Shown one piece after another: positions 11,915 to 25,800 of a stretch of 64,000 nt of DNA. The DNA is taken from positions 62,001-126,000 of the forward strand of contig NW_026705408.1 of the NCBI RefSeq assembly GCF_029867415.1. The letters are read 5' to 3'. A program made the position numbers and the translations under genes. The notes below the pieces were generated by a model. It had not been told where the DNA came from. It saw only the letters and a list, made by a program, of their open reading frames with translations, and ran no database searches. This stretch comes from Vicia villosa. Its lineage: Eukaryota > Streptophyta > Magnoliopsida > Fabales > Fabaceae. Numbering within the stretch: position 1 is the first letter of the stretch; every line of letters begins with the position of its first letter.

Positions 11915-14900
11915 ATTATTTGAAATAAAATGACATAGACAATTATAAGAGGGCAAATTTTGGGGTATGACAGTTACGCAGGAGGCATTGCCATGGGATG
12001 GAAGACGGATAGACTGTAGGTTCATATAGTTGCTATGCATTTCCAGTTCATACACTTACGGGTAAACTATCCAAATAGTCCACATTGGATTGTTACCTTT
12101 GTGTATGCTAGTCCGCTGGAGAATACTCGTATGAAACTATGGGAGGATCTGACTGCTATATCACATGGTATGACGGAGGCCTGGATATTGTTAGGTGATT
12201 TTAATGATATCGTGTCCGCGGGGGAGAAGCGAGGAGGTGCTGCTGTGTCACCCCGGAAGTGCAGAATTTTTAATGATAGAATACATCGGTGTAAGTTGAT
12301 AGATATTGGAGCGAGTGGACCGAAGTTTACTTGGAGAGGGCCGGTGTATCATGGGGGACAACGGATTTACGAGCGACTAGATCGAGCATTATGCAACGAC
12401 GAGTGGAGAATTCAATTCCCAAATGGGCATTTGAAAGTTCTGTCAAGGCTTGATTTCTCCGACCATCATCCGTTACTATTGTCACCATTGGAATTGAATG
12501 TCTTGCACGCTAGGCCTCAGTTCCGATTCGAAGCGGCATGGCTATTGTATCCAACGCATCGCGATATGTTAGAGAATAGCTGGCAGCCGCAGAAAAATAT
12601 TGTTGCTAACTTGCAGACTGTAGCAACAAACTACAAAAGCTGGAAGTTGCAGGATTTTAACCAAGTGCTTCGACGACGAAAAGAACTGATGCATCGTATT
12701 GAAAGGGTCCAATGTAAACTGCAGAGTTCTCACGGTTCTGTAGCGCTACGGCAGCGGGAGAGCAGGTTGCTGGGAGAGCTACGAGATATTATGGAAAGGG
12801 AGGAAGTTATGTGGTTCCAGAGGTCGCGAGCAAAATGGTTAGCGGATGGTGATAGGAACATGAGGTATTATCATTTAAAAACGGTAATGCGACGACGACG
12901 AAATAATATTCTAATGCTCAAGAATGCGGACGGTATATGGATAGAGGATGGAAAACAACTGCAATGTATGGTAAATGACTTTTATAAGGAATTATTTTCG
13001 GAGAAGCAAACGTTGCGGCCGTGGAGACAAACGGAGATTACTTTTCCCGAGTTACGAATGGAGGACAAGGAGAAGTTAATGGTGGCTGTGTCAGATGAGG
13101 AAATTAAGAGCACTATATTCCATATGCACCCGTGGAAAGCGCCGGGACCTGACAGATTCCCTGCGGGATTTTTCCAAAAGGCGTGGGGGACTGTCGGCGG
13201 TGCTGTCTGCAAATTTGTGCGTGATGTGTGGACGAACCCAGTTCTGATAGGCGAGGTGAATCAGACTGATATATGTTTGATTCCGAAAGTGGATGCGCCT
13301 GAATATGTAAAGCAGTTTAGGCCAATATCATTATGCAATACGATCTATAAAGTTGTTACTAAAGTAATCGTCCTGCAGCAGTATATACCGAAGCTTGTGT
13401 CTCTGTTTCAAACTGGTTTCGTTCCAGGCAGAAATATACACGAGAATATTGTAGTGGCAAACGAAATGATGCACTCTATGGCTAGGATGACAGGAAAACG
13501 AGGTACCTTTGCTATTAAAGTGGATCTATCTAAATCATATGATAAATTAAGCTGGGATTTTATCTCGCGAACACTGGTAGAAAGTCAGCTGCCAGAAAGT
13601 TTGATAAATGTGATCATGCATGCGGTAACTAGTGTAACTACAAATGTCAAATGGAATGGTGCTAGAGCAGAATTCTTCAAAACCCAACGGGGAATCCGCC
13701 AAGGAGACCCCATGTCGCCGTACTTGTTCGTTCTGTGCATGGATAAATTATCCCACCTAATTATGCATGCGGTTGAGAATAAACGGTGGCAAGGAGTCAA
13801 GATAGGGAGAGTGAGGTTTCGTATTTTGCATCTTATGTTCGTCGATGATTTGCTCTTGTGTGGGGAAGCGACGGAGAAACAAATGACTTGTGTGATGGAC
13901 ATTTTACGTGAGTTCTGTGAAATGTCCGGGCAAGAAGTGAGTAAGGAAAAAACTAGTATCCTATTCTCCAAGAACGTCGGAAGGAGTGTGCGAGTGAGAT
14001 TACTGCATATCTCGGGTTTTAATGAAACACATGACCTTGGTAAATATTTAGGAGCACCATTGATTGGTAGAGCACCGAAAAATGCAGAATTTCAATTCCT
14101 TGTCGACAAGGTGCATCAGAAACTAGCAATGTGGAAGACAAAACAATTACCGTTTGTGGGGCGGGTGACCTTGGCCAAGAGCGTTCTGGAAGCGGTGCCC
14201 ATCTATAACATGATGGCAGCCAAAATACCTCAAGCATGTTTAACTGCAATTCAAAAGATTCAACGACATTTTATTTGGGGAGACTCGGATCAGAAACAAA
14301 AATGGCATGCGGTTGGGTGGGATACCGTCACATTGCCAAAACATATGGGCGGTCTTGGATTATGAACTTTAAAGCATATGAATCAAGCATGTATGATGAA
14401 ATTGGGCTGGAAGATGATAAATAGAAGTGAAGATTATTATTCACGCGTACTGCACGAAAAGTATGGCCGAAATATAATACGTAATGTGCTGCATAAGAAA
14501 GCCACTGATTCGACATACTGGAAGCACCTGGTTGAATTGCAACATCAAATGAAAGGAATTGGCTGCGATAGCACGGGATATCAATTTGAAACGAGTGCTT
14601 GGCAGCAGGAGTGGATTGAAGAAGGGCTGGTAGTGGCACAACAGGTGCAAATCCTTGTGGGATTAATTGGCTTGACGGTTAAAGACTTAGTAACTTCGGA
14701 CGGTAATTGGAATTGGGAGATACTGCAGGGTTGGTTACCGGAGTGGATCGCACAGAGCCTGGCCGGAAAGATGCCGCCTCAGGGGGAGGAGTGTGCAACA
14801 GCAGCAGATGGATCGTTTGAGTGTTCGGTAGCGGGCATGTATGCTCACATTCGTGGTTTTGATGATAGAAGTGAACAAGATCATTGGCGGTGCGTGTGGA

Positions 14901-15919
14901 AATTGCGGGTTCCAAAACGTGTTCGTTTTGCTACTTGGTTATTCATGCATGATAGAATTCTCACGAACAAAAGAAAGAAACTGATGGGGATATGCAATGG
15001 AATGTGTGCTTATTGTGGAACTATTGAAGAAACTGTACTTCATGTGTTGTGTGATTGCCCTATTGCATCAAGTATTTGGCTCCAAATGATTAATGTGGAA
15101 TACAGGGGGCAGTTTTTCATGACAACTATGGAGGGCGGCTGGATGGTGGATAACATTAAAAATAAGGAAATATGGAAAGGAGGAGGTTGTTGGAAGGATG
15201 TGTGGGCTATTGGTTGTCATTGTATTTGGAATTGGCGAAATAAGGAGTTACATGTGACTCAGTTTGTGCGGCCTATAGACCTAGTGTCGGTAATCGGGAG
15301 GTTAAAGGAGGATTACGATAAAGCGATGTTGGAACACAAGTCTATAATGGAACCTGAGCGGGTGTTGCGTAGGCTAAGGTGGATCCCTTCGATAATGCAG
15401 TATGTTAAATTAAATACGGATGGCGCTTGTGGCAAAGGTATTAATGCCGGATGTGGTGGTGTTATTAGAGGTACGCAAGGGGAATGGTTGGGGGGCTTCG
15501 CTTGATGTATTGGGCGATGCATTGTTTTGGAGGCGGAACTGTGGGGTGTTTTTGAAGGCATCAAATTAGCTTGGCAGATGGGATTCAGAGAGGTTGAACT
15601 TAACTTAGATTCTGTTATGGCGGTGAATGCGATCAATACCGGAAAAATCAGGTTGGTAGGAGGCGCTCAATTAGTGACGAACATTCGAGCATGGATGCGT
15701 AGAAGTTAGAAGATTAATATTGTGCATGTTTTCCGTGAGGAGAATTGATGTGCGGATGCGTTAGCTAAGTTGGGAGCCACGTTGGGTGTCGCTCTTACGG
15801 TGTTCCAGGAGTGTCCGTTAGAAATTAAGGAAATTTATGATGGCGATATTTCGGAGTTTGCTATACCTTGCAGTGTAACCTCCTTTTTTGGGCCTAGGCC
15901 CTCCCTACTATAAAAAAAA

Positions 15920-16000
15920 AGTTACTGATAAAATATTAAATATTAACGGGAACATGAAGTTAGTGATCAACATATTGATTATTAACATGAACTTCATGTT
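15920..16000. repeat. 39-bp minisatellite, remnant right of the LINE
   Basis: About two units (GTTACTGATAAAATATTAAA, ATTAACGGGAACATGAAG) follow directly after the LINE poly(A). This shows that the LINE landed inside the array. Confidence 0.9.
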
Positions 16001-16208
16001 ACGAAAGGCTGTTTAGTTCTCATTTAATTTTGGTGCTTTCATTTTTGTTCCTGATTTTTTTAGATGCAAGTTAATGTTAATTATTCTTATTTTTTTCATA
16101 AAATAAAATGTTAATTACTTTTAATATAATTTTTTTCTATTAAAAAATATAAATTTGAAAACAAATGTGTGTTCTCTACCAGTGCACGGTGTACGGGTTT
16201 GTTACTAG

Positions 16209-16540
16209 AAAAATTCTTAGGCGGACACGAACCTAAGAAATTGTTTTACACACAACCAATCACATAATTTTAATTAATTAAAAAATAAATTAAGAATTTT
16301 CTCTCTCCTTCATAATCTCAACCACCCCATGAATCCAATTAAAAACAAAATTAAAATAAAAATAAATTAAAAATTACTCTCTTCTTATTGGTTGTGCCTA
16401 ATAATATAGATTTATGATGGTGTCCATGCAAGAATTGCTCTTGTTATTAATTCTCATTAAAAAAATGGAAACGGCGTTGTAAGGACCTCTTACACACAAG
16501 TCGCGCTACTGACACGCTCTTGGTGCCATTTTCGAATCTT
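16209..16540. other. AT-rich spacer upstream of the phosphoglycerate mutase-like gene
   Basis: No gene is seen. A small hairpin, TTCTTAGG...CCTAAGAA, lies at about 16215-16240, and the pair ACAACCAATCACA / TTGGTTGTG at about 16254 and 16387 suggests a decayed MITE. From about 16490 the sequence becomes leader-like for the downstream gene. Confidence 0.4.
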
Positions 16541-16778
16541 GGTGGTACAGTTTCTTGTCTTCTAGTTCTTCCCCCTTCCAAACTTTGACTCACTCCGATA
16601 CGCACCCATTCTCAGTAAGAGTAAGTTCCTTCTATCACTTTTTCCCTAAGATCCTTGATGCAGAGTCTCTTAAATTTGACACTCAGCAATGGGAATTTTG
16701 GTTTTATTTTTCTTTCTTTTTTCTCCATGAAATGGATTACACTAGCTGAATTTATGTTTTTTTTGTAATATCAGGAAA

Positions 16779-19769
16779 ATGGCTGCTACTTTTTTTCACC
16801 AAACTGCAGGTCTTCATGGTTGGGCCATTGATGTCCCTACCTTTGGATTTTCTAGAGTATTTGGGAAATTAATCTCAACGCGCTTTATTTGCAATGCTAC
16901 TCACCATAAATTGTACCCTGTTCTTGCATCAGTTTCTCGTGCTTCTGTTGTTGACCCCATTTCAGCACACTCCATTTCTCATGACTCATCAAGTAAGAAA
17001 CTTTTCTTTCATAATACCACTTAGTTTTCCATATTATGGCTCTGTTTGGCAAGACCAAACCTTTAGCTTGTAGTGTATAAGTTGGAACTATTAAAATAAA
17101 ATTATTTCGTAGCAGTCTTACCGTGTTTTTTCACTAGTTTATATAGCGATTTGGATATAGGTATGATTGTGCCAAGGATGCCTGGGAGGGAGTGGTATGA
17201 CTAGAGAAATATCGCTTTCGTCGCCGGTATGGTCAAGGTCGAGCTATTTGAAGCAAGATTGTAAAAAAAAAATGTGTTGGGCCTTTTTTTTGGACTTGAA
17301 TTATAATTTTCATGTTTTAGTGTATCTGTGTGTATAAATATATATGAAATTAATGTTTTTCCCTTTGGTAGGATCTTACGTGCCTTGCTAACGATCTGAG
17401 TTTTACGATCTTTCACAAGCCGAATGGTCCTACTTAAGATATTGTGCTTGACTATAATGGTTATGTTATTTTGACACAAGTTGACATAAAAAAATGACAA
17501 CAACTTACATGGTTAACACAATTGAACTATGTGGTTAATTCTGTTCAATAAATAATTAATGAGAATAACAAGGTGTTGCAACTCATTAACCATCCACTGC
17601 ACACAATTAACCATGATTTTGAACGTCTTTAACCACAGCTCATGTCTATAATGGAACCCAAATCAAGGTTAATGAATACCTGAAAATTGTGGTTAATTGT
17701 TTTCAGTGGATGGTTAATGAACTGCTACATCTTGTTAAACTCACTAAACATCTACTTAACATAATTAACCCAAATTTAAAATGTGTTAACCATCTAAATG
17801 TTATCAAATTTTGATGTCAAAGAAACATTTCTCTTTTTTTTAACTAATACCAACATGATTCAAAGCATGTACTTGCCTTGTGTATACAGTTTTGTTGCTT
17901 AAATTGTAAACCACGTGTCAATTAAGTGATGGTGTGAGCATGTTTTGTAGATGAGAGTACTTTGATATTGATCCGTCATGGTGAATCTATGTGGAATGAG
18001 AAGAACTTGTTCACAGGATGTTGTGATGTGCCTTTAACTAGGAGAGGAGTAGAGGAAGCCATTGAAGCTGGCAAGAGGATTAGCTATATACCAATTGATC
18101 TAATTTTTACATCTGGGCTAATCCGAGCACAGATGACAGCTATGCTTGCAATGACTCAACACCTCGAAAAGAAGGTACTGGATCCATTTATAATGAAATT
18201 GTAAGTTACATGTTCAAAGAAGATTTTTCGTGTCGAAAAATGATACGTCATATAATTAGTAGTGGATTTTTCTGTTAAGTTTAAACTTGACAGTTAATGT
18301 TGCCCGCTTGTTTTTTACTCTTGCAATTGGTATAATGGAAAATGCTAACATGAAAGTGATTATGCCCATTTAAGACGTCATTCAGTTTTGTTAACCATAA
18401 ATATTTGTCATAAGCTAAAATAAAGTAAGGTGATTTTAGTTGTCTGGTGATTTCATTTTGTATTTTGTTCATGATTCTTTGCACTAGTCGAAGTAAAGCG
18501 GACAAACTAACTTTCTGTGTTTTCTATAACCAAAATACTTGGTTTATGTTCCATCAATGTATATTCAATATTCAATAATTTAAATTGTTGCCTCATGTGG
18601 CTTTCTTTTAAGTAAAAACATTATCTTCACAACTGTTTTGAGGTGTCTAGTCTACCAATACTTCTTTACTAATTGTTTACTCTATAGGTTCCTGTTATCA
18701 TACATAATGAGAGTGAACAGGCAACAACGTGGAGTGGAGTATACAGTGAAAAAACCACTAAGCAATCCATTCCCGTTATAACAACTTGGCAGTTGAATGA
18801 AAGAATGTATGTGGCTACGCCTTTATTCTTAATTCTTGTTCATATTATGTTCAATGAGTTTCAGAAGGATAGAATGTAATTCTCTATTACACTTTTACAG
18901 GTACGGGGATTTACAGGGTCATAATAAGAAAGAGACTGCAGAAAAATATGGGAAGGATCAAGTACATGAATGGCGTCGAAGTTTTGATGTTTCACCTCCC
19001 AATGGGGAGAGCTTGGAAATGTGTTCCCGGAGAGCTGTTGCCTATTTTAAGGATTTTGTAAGGGTGTCAACTTTCTCATTTGTCAATGTTGAAACCGTTA
19101 TATTTGATTTGTTGTTGCGGATTAAAATATTTTAAATTGCCAAGAGGGTTGACGCAGAGAAGAATGCATTGTAGATTGAACCGCAGCTGAAATCAGGAAA
19201 GCATGTGATGGTTGCCGCTCATGCGAACTCACTGAGGTCTATCATAATGTATCTGGATGGACTGACCTCTCAAGAGGTAGCATCTTGTTTTTCTTTTGAT
19301 TTCCACCGTATCATTTCTTATGTGTGGTATTGTTTGAACGAGGATTGATCTTTACTTTACTTCTCTATTAACAAACAGGTCACTAGTTTAGAATTGTCAA
19401 CTGGTATACCATTACTTTACATATATAAAGAGGGGAAGTTTAATAGTAGAGGAAGTCCCGTGGGACTTACAGAAGCTGGTGTTTATGCATATACTCAGGT
19501 ATCATCCATTAGCTTGGGTTTTACTCAAGTTACAGTGCCAAATTTTAACTATTTCAATATTCACAATCACATATGAAGGAGATTAAATAATTACATTACT
19601 CTTGGCAAAGTAATGTATTGATCCTCTCAAGTTTTACTGTTTCTGTTCTTCTAATCTGGTAGTCGACATCAGAGTATGTCTTTATTAATTTGTTCATTCT
19701 ATAAGTTGCCATTTGTGTCTGCAGAGCCTAGCAGTTTACAGACAACAATTAGATGATATGTCACATTGA
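16779..19769 (+). CDS. 2,3-bisphosphoglycerate-dependent phosphoglycerate mutase-like protein, probably plastid-targeted
   Basis: Seven coding exons by my reading: 16779-16992, 17951-18174, 18688-18806, 18901-19057, 19175-19276, 19379-19498 and 19725-19769. They join in frame to 326 residues, and all introns are GT-AG. Residues 1-70 are Ser/Thr/Ala-rich and look like a plastid transit region. The histidine-phosphatase core starts with [15 protein letters not shown] (phospho-accepting His), then [17 protein letters not shown], the [13 protein letters not shown] block, HEWRRSFD and the second catalytic region [16 protein letters not shown]. In this family the last motif is normally HGNS; here it is HANS, with the His kept. 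Known relatives interconvert 3- and 2-phosphoglycerate in glycolysis, although plants mainly use the cofactor-independent enzyme, so the physiological role is uncertain. A leader intron probably ends at 16774. The gene looks intact. Confidence 0.9.
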
Positions 19770-20395
19770 AGTTACTTTTCCCACTTCATGTGAAAGTTCA
19801 AAATGGTATGCTACAATACACCATAATGATTTATATTTTTGGTGACTACGTTGGTTTGATATTTCAAATCCCTAGTATCCGATGTTGTCTGTACATGACT
19901 GAAACTAATTTTGATGTATATTTGCAGGTATAGACATAGAAGTCTACATTCATTTTTGGTGGATGGTTTCATAGTTTACTTTCTGGGTGTCACTGTTCTG
20001 AGAATTATATATGTCTTCTCGTAAGCCCTTATAACCCTTTCAAAATTCAAGATTATCAGAAGGAATTTATCAATCATGAACGTTTTCAAATCTGTGATGG
20101 AAAAAAGAAAGCGAGTCCCAAAAATTTCTGTACTGTACAATGCGCAGTTGCCACATAACAATTTTGGATGGAGAGATAGTGAAAAACAAGTAAGAATTAT
20201 TGACACGATGTTTGCTATATTTCTTTATAAGTAAATTGTTTGATTTTGTCATGTAAATATTTGAAGTATTTTGGAAAATTATATAATGTATTGATACAGT
20301 GAAATATATTGAACGAGTATTTGATTAGTGGACATTATTTTATCTTATCTTGCTTGAACTAGTCATCAAATGATTTCAAAAAAAAATTATCATTT
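19770..20395. other. 3' region of the mutase gene and spacer
   Basis: Probable 3' untranslated region to around 19990-20030 (T-rich, several ATTTT runs), then AT-rich spacer up to the LINE relic. No further gene is visible. Confidence 0.45.
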
Positions 20396-21980
<1,585 letters not shown>

Positions 21981-21996
21981 TTGGAGCACCAAACAA

Positions 21997-22039
21997 GACA
22001 GCTTGGCCGAGTGGTCTAAGGCGCTAGAATCAGGCTCTA

Positions 22040-22076
<37 letters not shown>
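21997..22076 (+). tRNA. trnL: tRNA-Leu (anticodon CAG)
   Basis: The acceptor stem GACAGCT pairs with AGCTGTC and is followed by discriminator A. Box A is TGGCCGAGTGG and box B is GGTTCAAATCC. The anticodon stem CTAGA/TCTAG encloses a seven-base loop ATCAGGC, giving anticodon CAG, which reads CUG leucine codons. The long variable arm (TCCGAAAGGGCG region) is the type II arm expected of tRNA-Leu. CAA sequences lie just upstream and a TTTTCTTTTT Pol III terminator follows within 5 bp. There is no intron. It is a nuclear gene and looks functional. Confidence 0.95.
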
Positions 22077-22077
<1 letters not shown>

Positions 22078-22231
22078 TATTTTCTTTTTGGACTTGGACT
22101 TGTTATGAATTTGTTGGATTTCTACAGTTATAAATACGAATCTCATTCTTGTTATTACTACCTTTAAAATTTTATAACTTTAGAGTTGAAGACATAAGGA
22201 AGAGGTGACTATCCTAATAAGCGAACACTTA

Positions 22232-22542
22232 GGCTATGTTTGGATATCATAAGATCAACGGAGTGGAGCGGAGCGGAACGAAGATATCAACGGAGTGGAG
22301 CGGAGCGGAACGAAGATACCATTCCCTTGTTTGGAAATTTTAAGATGAAACAAGATAAGTTGTTCATTCCGCCCAAATCGAAGGGTAAGAAAAATAGTGG
22401 TAAGTGATGAAATGGAATGGAATCCATACCACTCTATTCTGCTCCGTTCCATCCGTTTTTAAATTATTCAAACAACGGAATATCATTTTATTCCATCACA
22501 TTCCGCTCCGCTCCATCCGGTTCCATCAATCCAAACAAAGCC
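22232..22542. mobile_element. Tourist-like (PIF/Harbinger) MITE with TTA duplication
   Basis: The ends are GGCTATGTTTGGAT and ATCCAAACAAAGCC, flanked on both sides by TTA (22229-22231 and 22543-22545). The subterminal arms contain complementary GGAGCGGAGCGG / CCGCTCCGCTCC tracts. The left arm carries a tandem duplication of about 32 bp (ATCAACGGAGTGGAGCGGAG...). There is no coding capacity. Confidence 0.8.
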
Positions 22543-22849
22543 TTAGGGAGACAAAGGCTTAGGAAAACCTTTAAGAGTATTTAATGAGATTGAAAAACAC
22601 TTATAAATACCTTGGACTTTTGAGATTGAAAAACACTTAGTTAGAAAATAAGGTATGTTTTTGGCAACTTGGGTAACTCATTTGTAATATTTTTGTAACA
22701 GCTTTTAAAAGTATAGTGAATTGAAAAGTTGCACTTTCTTTCAGAGTAGATTGTTTGATCGAATTGGATAAATAAATTATTGTATTTATTGGTTTTTATT
22801 CTTCTACCAAATTAAATTGTTGTGTTATTTCGAGATGTGCAATGACTGT

Positions 22850-25800
22850 CTTTTTTCTACTTTAATTAGAATGTGGGTGCGAAAAATGCTTTTACAATTG
22901 CGTTTAGAGTACTATGAAGCATAGGTGCCTTGCTACATCGGTTAGTACAGAAGAGTGGATATAAGACCTACCATTTTGGGAATCTTAATTTCTGAGATCT
23001 CAATGCATTGCAAAAGAACGAAATAGTAATCGGGTTGCCTCCATCAACATACCGACTGAATTTATAAAAAGTGTGTGCAAGCAAAACAAAACAAGGGTAA
23101 ATGCAACAAGGATGTAGGTTGTATATCCAAGCATCACCTTAAGGTGGTGTATTTCGATGTGTGGGGGTCGGTGCAAGTGATTCGGTTGGTGGCAATAGAT
23201 ATTTTGTCACATTTATTGACGATCATAGTAGAAAGCTATGGACATGCCTAATCGAGAGAAAAGATGAGTTATTCAAAGTGTTTAAGAAGTTCAAGTCCGT
23301 GGTTGAGCGACAAAGCGGTCACAAGCTCAAAGTTATCAAAATGGATGGTGGAGGCGAATATGTCTCAAATGACTTTGGGAAGTTTTGTGATCAAGAAGAG
23401 ATAGTACATGAGGTAGTGCCACCTTATACACCTCAGCAAAACGGTGTTGCCGAAAAAAAGAATTGATCGATTATGAACATGGTGTGAGGCATGTTGAAAG
23501 GTGAAATTCTGGCACTTAAAATAGATGTTAAGACTGATGTCCCAACACCAAAACACAATGTCAAGATAGATGTTAAGACATCTTCTGCTGACAAAAAAAC
23601 TTTTACCAAATCAATAATTATGCAGAAATAAATAGCATAAGGTAAAAGACACAATAAAATGTTAACCCAGTTCGGTGCAACTCACCTACTCTGGGGGCTA
23701 CCAAGCCAAGAAGGAAATTCACTATGATAATATTAGTTCAAATCTAGACAATCCTAGTTTACAACTTATCGCTTAATCACTACCTTGTGCAACTTCTACC
23801 TAGGTCACTCCTAGATATTAGATCTCCCTCTCACTTCCCAATCACCACAATGACAATAACAAAAGACCAAAACAGAAGAATATACTTCCAATTACATATA
23901 ATACATTCTTTGCTTCAAAGCTCATGAGTGACTGACAATAAACAACCAGTCAACCTCAATGCATCAAAAGATACATGAGTGACACACAAAATCACAGTAA
24001 AACGACTCTCAAAACATAATACTCTAAATTTCCCTCTCTCTTTTACAAAGTTGTGAAAAACTAAGTTGCATTAGGATTTAGTTTCTCTTTATATACTCCA
24101 CATCTGTTCATGGGCTTCGTGTTCTTTACCCAAATATTTATTTATCCACAAGTTGGGGGTTGCATTAATTATGCCGAAAATCTCCTTGAATCTTGGAACA
24201 AATCATCACTAGTTTCCAAAATTGTCTCAATATCCAAATCTGAGAAACTTATTCACAATTGGAGATTATATCATTTATTCTAAATAAAATCTTCTTGACC
24301 CGCGCAAATATGTGAGATATATCCAAAGAGAATCTCACAAAACTAAATTAAATATGTTAAGAAAAATAACAGTAGCTCCTGCTATATATGTTATTCAGGA
24401 TGTCATAACATCTTGTCCAACATCTGGCAGTGAGACATGTAACATGTTTTAGCAAAATTACTCCCAATCATAAAACCAAAGAAATTACAAAAGGGAAGAA
24501 CTTGCTGAAAGAGTTACAGGGAGAAGCAGTATCCATATCTACCTAGTTGTTGAATAGGTGTCCAACAAAGAAGCTTGAGAAGATAACACCAAAATAGGCA
24601 TGGTCTGGTTTCAAAATGAAACTGAACCATTAAAGAGTTTTCGGTTCCATGGCGTATCGACTTGTTCCGAGATAACTTAGAAAGAAGTTGGACGATAAGG
24701 GTGAATTGATTATACTTGTTAGGTATCACTTCAGTGGAGGTTACAAATTGTATGATGTTGCAAACAGGAGGATTATTATCAGACGGGACATGGTTGTTGA
24801 TAAGTTAAAGCAATTGGAGCAGTATGTAACCAGTTACAGACAATCGTTAACCAATTACATGCAGTCGTTAATCGATTATCGGGAAGTTGTAATCGGTTAA
24901 ACCTTCAAAGATCCAAATTATGCATAACTCGAAAGTGCAGAAATGCAGCATATCAAAGCCTGAAATGAAGAGAATTTCAGAAGGTCAATAAGGAAAAGAT
25001 GTGTGCCTCAAAAACTCCAAGATTGTGAGATATTTTGTAACAACGAAGTCAATGATGATTTTGTCCATTTTACACTTATGGCCGAATTTGAACCCGTCAA
25101 GACGAAAGAGGCCTTAAGTGATCCAAAGTGGATTTATGCTATAAAGGAGGAGCTGGAATCGATTGAGAAAAATGATACTTGGGAGTTAGTTGAGCTACCG
25201 AAAGGAAAGAAGATGATTGGTGTAAAATAGGTCTATACGGGGAAGGAAAATCTCAAAGGTGAAATAGTCAAGCATAAGGCTCGATTAGTTGCAAAGGAAT
25301 TTTTGCAAAGAGAATGCATAAACTTTGAAGAGGTATTTGTAGCAGTTGCTAGAAGTGAAACCATAAGGCTAGTTCTTGGTATTGTGAATAACAGCAATTG
25401 GCCCATCTATCAAATAGATGTGAAATCTACATTTTTGAACGGACCGCTTGAAGAGGAAGTGTATGTAAAACAACCCCCTAGTTTTGTTGTGAAAAACCAA
25501 GAAGGAAGGTTCTACAAGTTGAGAAAAACGCTATATCGTTTGAACCAAGCTCCAAGAGCTTGGAACAAAAGGATAGGTGGCTTACTAAAAAACATTGGTT
25601 TCAAGAAATGTTTATTCGAACACGACGTATATGTGAAGACGAATACAAGTGAAGGGGTGATCATTATTTGTCTATACATAGACAATTTGTTGATTACATG
25701 TTGTGATGAGAAGAGTATTTATAAGTTCAAGAGTGAACTTATGAAAGAATTCGAGATGAGTGGCCTTGGTATCGTGTCATACTTCCTTGGCATTGAGTTC

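Larger units (their letters stand above)
9183..11972 (-). mobile_element. Solo LTR B, same family as solo LTR A, 2.8 kb
   Basis: On the minus strand it begins TGTCATACCCCAAAATTTGC and ends ...CACGTATTACA. It is flanked by a perfect GTTAC duplication (9178-9182 and 11973-11977). Removing it and one GTTAC restores the LINE endonuclease frame exactly, which is strong proof of both boundaries. It holds no protein gene. Its AT-rich middle carries a short tandem array (10361-10515), a (TAA)n run (10706-10765) and a duplicated segment (10822-10907). Confidence 0.92.
9128..15919 (+). mobile_element. 5'-truncated L1-type LINE, split by solo LTR B
   Basis: The LINE starts within the endonuclease domain at about 9129. 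Bases 9132-9182 encode FQRLGYDGFEGTTVQG, and after the solo LTR the frame resumes at 11978 with AGGIAMGWKTDRL. The main frames are 12035-14365 (end of endonuclease and reverse transcriptase, with GIRQGDPMSPYLF and catalytic FVDD at about 13840), 14378-15505 (zinc-knuckle-like and connection region, then RNase H start KLNTDGACG) and 15527-15870 (rest of RNase H). Frames are joined by in-frame stops only, with no frameshift: after TDRL, GLGL, GFA, WMRRS and REEN. Poly(A) follows at 15911, then minisatellite resumes. It is dead because of stops and lack of a 5' end. Confidence 0.9.
6304..16208 (+). mobile_element. Helitron-like element, enlarged by nested insertions
   Basis: The proposed 5' end is A|TCTATCATATAAGAAAG at 6304, of the TC...type, with an internal AGATTGCCCTT close behind. 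The small Helitron at 46698 has the same arrangement (TCTACTATCAAG, then AATTATGCCCTT). The proposed 3' end is a decayed GC-rich hairpin, CCAGTGCACGGTGTACGGG at 16179-16197, followed by TTTGTTACTAG ending at 16208. The base after CTAG is A, not the expected T. Without its insertions the element would be about 2.2 kb, with AT-rich flanks around a 39-bp minisatellite. No Rep/helicase is present, so it is non-autonomous. The insertions are a hAT-like element, a LINE and a solo LTR inside the LINE. Confidence 0.55.

Noticed and set aside
12982..14915. Minus-strand frames across the LINE
   Set aside because: They are antisense to a clearly coding reverse transcriptase and contain no motif.
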